From Rhizophagus irregularis (Eukaryota; Glomeromycota; Glomeromycetes; Glomerales; Glomeraceae): a DNA stretch of 64,000 bases. The position numbers were made by a program, and so were the translations under genes. Positions 12,097 through 22,336 of the stretch are shown in pieces. The notes beneath the pieces were generated by a model. That model saw nothing but the letters and a program-made list of their open reading frames with translations. It had not been told where the DNA came from and ran no database searches. Location of the stretch: the NCBI RefSeq assembly GCF_026210795.1, contig NC_089448.1, positions 2,170,001 through 2,234,000 of the forward strand, written 5' to 3'. Numbering within the stretch: position 1 is the stretch's first letter; every line of letters starts with the position of its first letter.

Positions 12097-12844
12097 GCCA
12101 ACAGTAGGGTTGGATCGGTCCCAGCAAAGACCGGTCTTGTATCGGTCTTGGGACCGGTCTTCACGGTCTTCAGTCCGAGATTTGAGGACCGGTCCGGACC
12201 GGGACGATTATATGAAATCTATCATTTACAGCTGTTTTCATAAGACCTGGGACAAAATAAATTTTTGAACCCGACCGCCGACCCACCGATCCGGTTCAGT
12301 TGCTATTTATTTTAACAAATCAAACTATCAAATCAGGATCACGTGCCCAGCTAAAAATACCGGATCGGCGGATCGGCGGATCCCAGGTCTTATGAAAACA
12401 GCTGTAATATAAAAATGTTAAATTATATATTATTAATAAAGTTTTCATTTCGAAATATCAAATTTTCATATGTTGGTATTTTGTAATATCAATATCATTT
12501 TTGATGCTAAAGTACGATATGCAAGTATTTTGTGTTACATGATCAGCATCAATTTGATAATTTATTTTTATTCCCGTTGCAATTTTTTTTCATATTTTTG
12601 ATAGTCAGTATTTTTTATATATTTGGGTCATACTTAGTTTACAATGATAACAAGGTAACTGATAATAAATAATAAATTAATGTCAATTATTATCTCGTTG
12701 ATCAACCCAACAATACCGCTATTAATAAGATAATTTAAAAAATTTTAAGGACCGGCCAAAAGACACGTCCGGTCTGGTCCTGGCTGAAAAGACCGGTCTT
12801 TTTGGGACCGGAGCGGACCGGACTAATCCAACCCTAGCCACCAG
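12097..12844. mobile_element. hAT-type MITE with nested perfect inverted repeat
   Basis: The element spans 12105-12836. It starts TAGGGTTGGAT and ends ATCCAACCCTA, with further GC-rich subterminal inverted words (GGACCGG, AAGACCGGTCTT) repeated inside both ends. Flanks GCCAACAG (12097-12104) and GCCACCAG (12837-12844) match at 7 of 8 positions, fitting an 8-bp hAT target duplication. Inside, 12227-12252 and 12381-12406 form a perfect 26-bp inverted repeat (CAGCTGTTTTCATAAGACC..). It encloses a GC-rich core with repeated CGGATCGG, which may be a second element nested in the first. No coding capacity. Confidence 0.7.
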
Positions 12845-13483
12845 TTTCGAAATAAATCCTTTTCAGCTTTATTAATACTTCGCCAATTGTTTCGTTTTCT
12901 TTTAATTTTGATAGAGATTATATTTCTGGGTTCTACGCACTCCCCTCAAAGAGGGGAATGGCTTTCCTAGAATCAGACAATTAATGTCGACAGAACGCAG
13001 TTTCCCGTGTAACTTTGCCTATTAAGGGAACATTAAGACATATTTCGGTGGCTTAGATATTGAACTGTATAACAAAATTTTTGTAGTCACATAAAGTGGG
13101 GTTAATGATATATTATATTAAACCGGTATAAATCATGATTGAAAATTTTTTATGAGGATTCATGATGTAATTATGATTCAAAATTTTTTTTATGAGGATA
13201 TCCTGATGTAATTATGATTCAAAATTTTTTTTTATGAGGTTATCATGATGTAATTCTGTAGACAAGTTTTATTACGCCAACATAATCGTTAATGCCACTT
13301 ATCGTTAAAGACAATTCATTGAACAATCTTGTTTGGTTTTTATGAATAATCCAAGAAACATTCCAAAGTAAGCATAAATCGTTACTCACGAGTAAATAGT
13401 TATACAAATAAACTTAACGAATAAATTGTCGTTTCTGAAATAAGTCCTCTCGCATTTTTCTGGTCGAATAACATAAGAGAAAA
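12845..13483. repeat. Intergenic region with three-copy tandem repeat of about 42 bp
   Basis: Three successive diverged copies lie at about 13131-13255, each with (TATGATTCAAAATTTTTT)-TATGAGG-(A/T)TATC-(C)TGATGTAAT. Elsewhere the stretch is plain AT-rich sequence upstream of the gene at 13484. Confidence 0.5.
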
Positions 13484-14781
13484 ATGAACGAGAGACTTGG
13501 TCGAAAAGTTTGTGACACCCAGGTTTCTTAATTTTTGTACTTTTGTATTATTTCGAAAAAGTAAATTTATTTATTTATTCATCATATTTTATTTAGGACT
13601 CAGGGGATCATATTGTCGCTCGGTACCACGGGTCTTATGGTACATCCTCCATTCTGCCGTCCGATTATAATGATAACAGTGTGGGATGTAATATGTTTGT
13701 TTTGGACGCATTACATCATGAAGATCACAAAGACGGCCTCCTTCGAGAGGATTGTATTCAAAAGCAAGATAAGATTCCTTGGCTTTATGTTGAAGGTCCT
13801 GGCCCAACAAGTCATTATGATGGAACCGAACCTGATAAGCCGCCCATCAACGCTGAATTTAACGATTTCGGTAAAAAAATGGAAGACCGCAATGTTCATG
13901 TTCGGATCGTCAATCCGCAGTGGACCATACGAAACAGAAACGAAAGAGATCAACAGATTAATAGCGACATCAAGAGTAGAGACGATGTCGGCGATCAAAT
14001 GGTGCAGTTTGAATGTTCGGGAAATATACGAGAACTTATCCCAAATTTGGGGCCACTGCTCAGAGTCGGTACCTTTGAGGGCTCTACATGGACTAATAAG
14101 AACCCGAAAACACCATGTCATGTTGTTTACCCGCACAGTGTCGTTAAAGACTCCGGATCTAAAAATAAAACCTCCATGTGCTCTGTGCAAACATGTAATA
14201 TCAACAATGATACGAATGGGCTTAGTAGAAAAAGCCATCCCATGGTAGTTGACACAATTACCAAACCAAACCGTAACTCCGTAGCAACCTCAATTAGATA
14301 TAAGCTCGAAGTTCAAGATCAAGACGATGATATCGGCTATGTGAAAGGACTCGATGGTTATATTGAAGAAGTTGGGTATTACGGATTTGAACATATCATT
14401 GTCATTGGGGAGCGCTACGATGGAATTCTTTTTATGGATTGCTTCGGCCGCTTGTTTGACTTGGATGCTATGAGCGGCTTGTTATGGTTACGTGGTGATT
14501 ATAATAAAATAGCGGAAAGAAAGGCAAAGGGGCTTGTAAATGACCCGGGAGCGTCATGGATTTTTGTAGTATCCGAAGGAATTGTTGTTGAAGTTACGAG
14601 TGGTATGTGCGAATTTTTGCTCATATTTTTTTTATATATATATCTTAAATTTTTATTATATTTATTTCTTCTAGATGTACCATATGGTCAACTTGGCATT
14701 ATTGAAAAAACCAAAAAGAACAAAAAGAACCGAAAAAAAAAAAAGATAAAAGAACCTTCATCACTGATTTGGATTTCTTGA
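13484..14781 (+). CDS. Conserved-looking protein of unknown function, three exons
   Basis: Proposed exons are 13484-13522 (MNERLGRKVCDTQ), 13597-14602 and 14675-14781, giving 383 residues in a continuous frame. The second acceptor is TATTTAG/GAC. The second intron (72 nt, GTATGT..TTCTAG) is also open in frame, so retention would add 24 hydrophobic residues. The first donor (GTTTCT) is weak, so the start is the least certain part. The body is much less AT-rich than its surroundings and has normal residue usage. It includes a His/Asp-rich 'DALHHEDHKDG', a central region rich in charged and Asn residues, and a C-terminal globular-looking part ('GYIEEVGYYGFEHIIVIGE', 'GILFMDCFGRLFDLD', 'LLWLRGDYNKIAERKAKGL'). 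A Lys-rich tail, possibly a nuclear localisation signal, precedes the stop. I do not recognise the family. No signal peptide or membrane segment is evident. Confidence 0.6.
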
Positions 14782-15478
14782 TTGTGTTTGCGCGTGCTTT
14801 TGATTAATTTTTTTACATGATGACGCGAAGGAAACTTTATTTTGAAAGTATACATTGTAAAAAAAAACGATTAGTTTTTTTAATGAGCGCAAAAACATAT
14901 TGTATAGATACAACTAAGCTGTATTTTTCTAGAGCGGATGCCCTTATATTAATTAGTTATTAATTAATCTTTAGCTAATTGTAATTAATAAATGTCAATC
15001 TTTAATAAAAAAATTTTGCTATATATAAATATTGGATAGAAAACAATTAAATAATCTCGGGAATCATCTCGAATATATTTACTCTTCTCAGAACCCACGT
15101 TTCCCGTTCCATTTTTACCACCAAAGGTGACATCGCCTTCGTAGTGGTTTGCGAATTACTTTCGGTTTTAGTTTTAAAGTCTGTAATTTGTACTGTAACC
15201 TCGTTAACTTTGTGAAATAAAAAAAAGTCATTTGTCATATAATGACCAATTAAAATTAACCAAGTGGAAATTAAAATGATTTATCGGTTGATCAATGATT
15301 TTTAATCAATCATTAGTTACATAAATCAGTTTAAATTACATCATAACAAATCTGCCAACCAATAGAATAATGCCAACGTTATTTTTATTACTTTTTATCT
15401 ATTTCTTTTGACGTAATTATCCGGTTAAAAACTTCTATTGTAGCTGTCTATTATCGATAATTCTTGAACATTTTAAAA
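14782..15478. other. Intergenic region with one short minus-strand open frame
   Basis: A 63-codon frame at 15238-15047 (minus) has better composition than most intergenic frames ('VNEVTVQITDFKTKTESNSQ', 'ERETWVLRRVNIFEMIPEI'). It has no recognisable domain and no obvious splice partner. It could be a terminal exon or relic. The rest is AT-rich and includes the promoter region of the BiP-like locus. Confidence 0.25.
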
Positions 15479-18391
15479 ATGAAGAAAGCTACTTTCTTTA
15501 AATTTATTGCATTGTTATGTTCACTGTTAATAACTATTCTTATTGCAAAAGTTATTGTAATTGATGAATCTGACGTTGGAACAGGTATAAAATTAATTGC
15601 TGAATATTGTTCTTTTGAAACTTATAAGTTCTAATATTATATCGTCAGTTATCGGTATAGATTTAGGAACAACTTATTCTTGTGTTGGAGTATACGTGAA
15701 CGGAAGAGTTGAGATATTGACCAATGATCAGGGTAACCGTATCACGCCTTCTTATGTTGCCTTCACCGATGATGAACGTTTAATTGGCGATGCGGCAAAG
15801 AATCAATATTCAAATAACTCTAAGAACACCATTTTTGGTTTTAAGCGACTAATTGGTCGTCGCTTTAGCGATAAAGAGGTTCAACAAGATATTAAGCAGT
15901 TTCCATTCAAGGTCATTGACAAAGATGGTAAACCTGTTATTCAAATCACTGTAAAAAGCGAAGAAAGAATATTTACTCCTGAAGAAATTTCGGCTATGAT
16001 TCTTGGTAAAATGAAAGAAATTGCAAAATCGTATTTAGGCAAGAAAGTTACACATGCAGTAGTTACAGTCCCAGCTTACTTTAATGACGCTCAAAGACAA
16101 GCCACAAAATATGCTGGCGTAATTGCTGGACTTAATGTCCTTCGTATTGTAAATGAACCTACGGAGGCTGCAATTGCATATGATCTTTATAAATCCGATG
16201 GGGAACGTCAGATTCTTGTCTATGATCTTGGTGGTGGTACCTTTGATGTTTCTCTCTTGTCAATCGATGATGGTGTTTTTGAAGTATTGGCAACTGCCGG
16301 CGATACACATTTGGGAGGTGAAGACTTCGACAACCGAGTTATTGACTACTTCGTTAAACTTTATAAAAAGAAAAATAAGGTAGACGTTTCACAAGATTTA
16401 AAAGCTATGGATAAATTAAAACGTGAAGTTGAAAAAGCCAAGCGTACATTATCTTCTCAAATGTCAACTCATATCGAAATTGAATCATTTCATGATGGTA
16501 AATATTTTTCCGAAATTTTGACCCGTGCCAAATTTGAAGAACTTAACAATGATCTCTTCCTTAAAACATTAAAGTTCGTTGAACAAGTGTTGAAAGATGC
16601 AAATGTTGATAAGAAGGATGTGCACGATATTGTACTCGTTGGTGGTTTCACACGTATTCCCAAAGTTCAACAACTCCTTGAAGAATTCTTTAGTGGTAAG
16701 AAAACTTTCAAAGATATTAATCCTGATGAAGCAGTTGCATATGGTGCCGCCATACAAGGAGGTATTCTTTCCGGAGATATACGGATATACCAATGATATT
16801 CAATTTATTAGACATTTGTCTTCTTACACTCGGTATTGAAACAACTGGTGGCGTTATGACAAAATTAATTCCTCGTGACACTGTAATTCCTACTAAGAAG
16901 TCACAAATTTTCTCTACCGCCGCGGATAACCAACCTACTGTATTAATTCAAGTTTACGAAGAAGAACGTTTTATGACTAAAGACAACAACTTACTCGGCA
17001 AGTTCGAAAACTTCGAATTAACAGGTATACTGCCTGCACCACGAGGTACAGTCGCGTCCGAAAGTGACGCCCGATTTGAAAATGAAGACAAAAGCAAAAA
17101 TATCTGTATTTTTTCACTAGTGTATACATTAGTAAAATATTCATACCTAGTTTGTTTCTCATACTAAATCAAATTTTCATAATGCCAGGGTGGCAACCTT
17201 CTCAAAAACAGAACTATTTAAATTTTTATTTTTTCTTTAATATAGCTTTAAATTCGCCTACAGCTCTTGGGAGAGGGACACACTTCTGGATAATATATTG
17301 GTTCATTTTTAAATGTTCTCTACTTGGTTTAAACCAAATAAATTTGTTGGAAAATTAGTAGTTGCAATTTTATTTAATTTTAGCTTATTTTTGGCCTAAA
17401 GATAAAGGATATAATCATCTGGAAACCTGTGATTATCTTGGCATCCAGTGATCAGAATTCGATGAACAAAGGCTCATTGGATTCGTCTCGTCAAGATGAG
17501 TTGAATGGTGAATGTCTCATATCTCTAGGGTTAATAGATACTAAGGTGTACCTTAAAACATTTTTTTGATGGTTTGGCCTTTATCCTGAGATATAATGAT
17601 GCTACATGTATGAACTGGCCACCATTCGACGTGTATCAATGAGACAAATCCAATGAGTCTTTGTTTGTCAGAATAGAATCACTGGATAGTGAGATATTCC
17701 CAATTTCGTGAAATTTAGAGTTTCGAAAAATTTTCAGGTAAAGAATGTTTTAAGTTATATCTTGGCATCTATTGATCCTAGAGATATAGGCCAACCACCA
17801 TTCACTTCGTCTTGACGAGATGAATCCAATGAGCCTTTGTTTGTCGAATTCTGATCACTGGATGCCGAGATGATCATAGTGACTTAATAATTATGGCCTT
17901 CATCTGTAAGTAATCGGGCAACACTTTCGGACGCGACTGTATACCGCAAATCGAGGTTACGTTTGAAATTGATCCCGATAGTATAATAAAAGTATATGCA
18001 AAAGATATAGGTACAGGAAAATTGAATCGATTACAATTACAAACTATAAAGGTCGTCTTTCTCAAGAAGAAATTGATCGTATGGTTGAAGAAGCCGAACA
18101 ATATGCTGAAGAGGATAATATTCAAAAGGAACGAATAGAAGCTAAAAATCAACTTGAAAGTTTTGCATACACAATCAAAAATCAAACTTCTGATGACGGA
18201 AAACTTGAACTTGATAAGAAAATAAGCAATGACGATTGGTTGAATGATCATTCAAATTCTGCGATCAAGGATGATTTTGATGAAAAACGGGAAGAATTAC
18301 AATCTATCATTAATCCGATAACTACTAAATTGTATGCTGATAGTCACGTTCCACCTCCACACGAGGAACCACCAAGGCATGAAGATTTGTA
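15479..18391 (+). pseudogene. KAR2: Endoplasmic reticulum Hsp70 (BiP/Kar2) gene, broken by frameshifts and a transposon
   Basis: Exon 1 (15479-15584) encodes an ER signal peptide (MKKATFFKFIALLCSLLITI..). A 64-nt intron follows, and exon 2 starts at 15649 with [20 protein letters not shown]. The nucleotide-binding domain is complete: [58 protein letters not shown]. Near 16785-16800 the frame is lost where the interdomain linker should be, so the first frame ends at 16796 after about 417 residues. The next frame resumes at [20 protein letters not shown]. At 17049-17939 a mobile element interrupts the substrate-binding domain. After it the reading resumes at PQIEVTFEID, with one more frameshift near 18022, then SQEEIDRMVEEAEQYAEED and a C-terminus ending HEDL at 18389. 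BiP normally ends HDEL or KDEL. At most an NBD-only protein could be made. Confidence 0.9.
17047..17941. mobile_element. Non-autonomous Tc1/mariner-like element inserted in the BiP coding exon
   Basis: The 891-bp element (17049-17939) begins CAGTCGCGTCCGAAAGTG and ends with its complement. Terminal inverted repeats are about 27 bp with two mismatches (..GTGACGCCCGAT versus ..GTGTTGCCCGAT). It is flanked by TA on both sides (17047-17048 and 17940-17941), a TA target duplication. Removing element and one TA restores the codons for R-G-I-P-Q-I-E-V, which proves the insertion site. Internally a second inverted repeat of about 95 bp (about 17431-17530 against 17778-17876) and a third partial copy (about 17641-17700) suggest a nested or foldback structure. 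No transposase frame is present. Confidence 0.85.
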
Positions 18392-21340
18392 AAATAATAA
18401 TAGTAGTAGTAAATAATTTAGGTCGAACTACAAAAAAAAAAAATTCGTTATTCATAATTATCATTTTATAAATTAAATTTAGATTGTTGGATATTCGGTT
18501 GCAGAAAAATGAATATTAAAAAATTTTAGCATTTCTACATTATTTCAAATAAAATTCTTATGTTTAATAAATTAATTTATACTTGGATGATTTTTAATGG
18601 TGTATGTATAAAGTCCATTTGATTACAATCTTGAAATTAAGCACCTCCTTTTTACGAGCAAAAAGTCTGAAGGATGTGCATAATTTTGAGACTGGGTAAT
18701 AATATAAGTACTGTACAATTAGGGATGGAAAATTAATGGTCAATTATAATTTGATTAATTAACGGTTAATTAAATTTTTTAATAATTTTGGTCAAAATTC
18801 CGAAATTAAAATTGATTTTCCGAGATCACGTCATTTCCTGGCCATTATTCACCGTTGTAAAATTTCCGAAATGCTGAAATGCCAAAGTCAAAATGCTGAA
18901 AAAAGTTCTAATTGATATTATTCACATAATTTGATTAAACTGTAACTTTTTTTAGCAATTATTTTAAAATATACTTAAATTGGTTGTAATTCGAAATATT
19001 GAAAGATCCAAATAATACGAAAGTTAATCTCCAAGGTCAGGTTGGTCAGGTTTGAGTTTACGACCACCTTCTTTTAGAAACTGACTTTGTATCCATCAGC
19101 AAGTTGGTTTCTGCCAAACTTAACCGTAATTTCTAGGAATACCAATTTAGAAAATAGAATTCGAATCGTGATATAATATGCTGCTGAATTATGTTTCATT
19201 AATTCCAGTCGGTCGTAGAACGTATAATTATTTCATTTTTATTTTATTTATATCCATAAACTAAGATAAATATCCGAATCGAATTTTTAACCATTTATAT
19301 ATTTCGACTTTAAGAGCATTTCAAATAGTAAAGTACTGTATATGCCATTTCCATTATTTTTTGTCAAAGAAAGCATTATACTTTCCATTTTAATATGTTT
19401 TGCTTTTTTTGGACTACTCGGACAACATTTTTTATATTTTTAAGGAAACTCCTTCTCTTTTTCATAAGCATTTGGCTTTAATCAGCTTTTTTTGGACAGT
19501 GGATTATAAAGTTTTAAAGTATTAATTATACTTTTAATTTTTTTTATTTAAAAATATTATTGCTTATGTGATACGTAAAAAAAAAGTGAGTTTTGAAGTG
19601 TTAACTTGAAATTTTATCTTTTTTTTTTAAAAAAAAAGTATTCATTACATTTTCTCTATTTCATTTTTGTAATAATTTTGGTGAGTCTCTCGACCACCAA
19701 TGTCCAATATGCTAAAATAATAATTACTACTTTTGGAACATTTTTTTTTTTTACTAAAGGAAATAGTTTATGGTTTCTCCTGAGAGTGAACGTAAAGTAA
19801 ATTCCAAAATTATTTTAACTTTGAATCAGCTTTTTTCGAAATTCTTTAAAGAAACACTTATTAACATTTTCTATTCTTTATTTTGTATATTCGGACATTT
19901 TCTAGACTATCGAAATTAAGAAAAAGTAATTGCAAAGCTTACTTCTTGATTTTTTTTTTAAATTTATAGGTTTTGGCCAAAAATCGTTGGATAGTAATGT
20001 TTTTAATATACAAAAAAAAAAGTCTAAATAATTTTATTTCCTTTTTTTTCGTAGGTCTTTTTTCCGATTAAATCCTGAAGCGTCATGATATGTAGTGTAT
20101 TAATTACTAATAGCTAAGAATTCTCCCATTTTTAATTTGTTTGATTAGCTAAATTCGACCATAATGGTGCGAAACAACTGCTAGTTACTAAATAAAATAA
20201 AATGAATATATTAAGATAAAATTATCATAAAATTACTATTAAGTTTTATATGTTAAGTGACCGTTAAAGCATCCGTGAAAATGATCAGATTGGCGTTATC
20301 CGGATATATTCCAGAATTGATACGTTACAATTTTATCTCGTAGAACAACTTGTTAATACAATTGATAACAGTTCCGACAATAGACTACGATAAAGGAAAT
20401 TGACACTGCCAGATAGGTCCCGCAGTATTACCTGCAAGAAATTAGTAAACATATTTTCTTTACCACCAGACCTAGTCAGAGGTGTAATTAATGGGCTAAC
20501 ATATATTTATTAGTAATAAAAAAGTTTAAATACAAATTGATAAAATTATCCCGAGTTCCAACTCGCGCTATATTTATTACTATTTTAGCTGATCAACCAA
20601 TCCTATCTTCCAGATTATGGTCATGTGGACATACCTAGAACCATAACTAATAATCCGTTAAAAATAAACTATAAGAAAATAAAACTAACTGAAGTACTAA
20701 AAATAAATATAAAACTGCGGCCTCTAAAATATTCTAATAATTTAGTCACTACATCTATAAAATCGAAAAAATCATTTTCCGAAATGAAGGACTACTGAAG
20801 ATGAGAAAATTAATTTGAGATATCTAATTAATTTACCCATAACGATAAATTTTTTAATTATAAGTTACGATTGAACTAGTCAATAAAACTATTTAAAATA
20901 ACATGATTATTGTATATCCGAATAATATATTTGTCTAATATATATTACTCTTTCTGGGACTCGTTTAATTAACGGCTTATTAACCGACTAGTACAGGCAG
21001 TGATGTTCACTTATTGGAAGATTGTAAGGAACCACAAAATTATGGTAATTGTGATGCCTGAAAGGTATTGAGTGATATTTTATTACATTTAAAATAAGCA
21101 ATAGTGCAACATTTAACATGTAGATAAAGTTTTTCATTAAATATAAATTTAATAAGAAATATGTAGAGTATTTTAACCACCATTAAAAAAAAAAAGGTTT
21201 GTCCTTTTTTTGGAATCATTATAAATTTGACCAATAAATTAGTTAATTGAACAAAATACGCTCTAAAATTATGTTACAAATTATATATAGTACTTAACAT
21301 AATGAATTATTTGTCAATTCTAATAATATAAACATAAAAT
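18392..21340. other. Long AT-rich intergenic region, no gene recognised
   Basis: I see no supported coding frame. Short frames are AT-driven. From about 21060 the sequence begins to resemble the region upstream of the peptide-precursor copy at 44.66 kb (shared words TTTATTACATTTAAAATAAG and TTGACCAATAAATTA/TTGACCATAATATG). The repeated upstream block of that family may therefore begin here. Confidence 0.4.
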
Positions 21341-21660
21341 GTTAATGTCATTAAAGCTTTTGAACATGTTTCAAGTAACATGGCGCAGTGTATAAAAACG
21401 TGGCAAATTACTCTTTATTTACAATTTTACAAATGATTACGGTTCAAAATAAATATTGACATCAAATCTTAAAGTGGCTCTGCTCTTCAATTGTAAATTT
21501 TAGCATGGCGTAATGTAGAAAAATAATCTTGTACGTCTCCTTTACTTCACTTTAATTGATAATAAATATGAAAAATGTAATCATGAAATACTTGTTACTA
21601 TAGAAAAATTTTCTTATATAAACACTTTAAGAAAGTGGAAATTTCTTCAAAGAAATTATC
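21341..21660 (+). repeat. Upstream module of the secreted-peptide family (partial copies)
   Basis: The stretch contains the family's conserved upstream words in gene orientation: AACGTGGCAAATTACTC, TACAAATGATTACGG, TTAAAGTGGCTCTGCTCTTC, ATGGCGTAATGTAGAAAAA, GTACGTCTCCTTTACTTC. It ends about 100 bp before the start codon at 21667. Similar blocks lie near 40.95-41.2, 47.6-48.2, 49.7-50.1, 54.2, 56.0-56.2 and 57.9-58.1 kb. Confidence 0.6.
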
Positions 21661-21666
21661 TGTATC

Positions 21667-21898
21667 ATGCAATTAAAATACTTACTGTTGATTTTCGTCT
21701 TTACTATTGCTTTAGCAAGTAAATAAATTTTTAAAAAATTTTTTTTTATATCAAATTACTAAAATGAATTCTTACACAAATGCAGAACCACAAGATGTAT
21801 TTAAACGTGACGCGGAACCAATAGCAGAATCACAAGATTTATATAAACGTGACGCAGATAATCATAATCATGATGAACGTGATGTCGGAAGACGATGA
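21667..21898 (+). CDS. Small secreted Kex2-type peptide precursor (copy A)
   Basis: Exon 1 (21667-21718) encodes a signal peptide, MQLKYLLLIFVFTIALA. A 67-nt intron (GTAAAT..TGCAG) follows, and exon 2 is 21786-21898, giving 54 residues. The mature part carries two Lys-Arg sites, each followed by dipeptidyl-aminopeptidase-type pairs: DVFKRDAEP-IAESQDLY and KRDAD-NHNHDERDVGRR. The layout matches alpha-factor-like fungal precursors: a signal peptide, then KR sites followed by Asp/Glu-Ala/Pro pairs. Known biology of that class: the serine protease Kex2 cuts after KR in the Golgi, and a Ste13-like peptidase trims X-Ala/X-Pro. The released peptide here would probably include IAESQDLY. Function is unknown. 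Confidence 0.7.
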
Positions 21899-22336
21899 CT
21901 ATCATATTCATTATATTTAAAATAAGGTTAATGCAAATAAAATATTTTAATAAATATAGACCTAACGAGAAGTATGTAAAAATTATTTTTAATCAGATTA
22001 ATGTTTTTTAATTTTAAAATTTGTTAGATTTCCTTAGTCATTATATTCATTAATCACAAAAATTCTCTCGAGAATATATAAATTATGTCTAGTCTATTTT
22101 AATAAAACATACTTAGAACACAAAAAATCAATATCAAATTATACTTTTTACGAGATATACGTTAATAATTTTAATACAATCATAATGTGAAGATACCGAT
22201 TATTCTTATAAACCTTTGTTGTCTGGGAACATAGCGGGATAATATAATTTCTAAAAAGAAAATTCCCCATTACATAAGAATGGACTAATCCTTTGGTAAA
22301 TTTACATATTTTAACTTATTACGGTGGAAACGTAAT
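21899..22336. other. 3' flank of copy A, AT-rich, nothing recognised
   Basis: No coding frame or clear repeat is visible between the peptide gene and the TA target site of the Tc1/mariner element at 22337. Confidence 0.4.

Noticed and set aside
15047-15238. Short minus-strand frame between two genes
   Set aside because: Composition is fair but no domain, splice partner or family was recognised, so it is not called as a gene.
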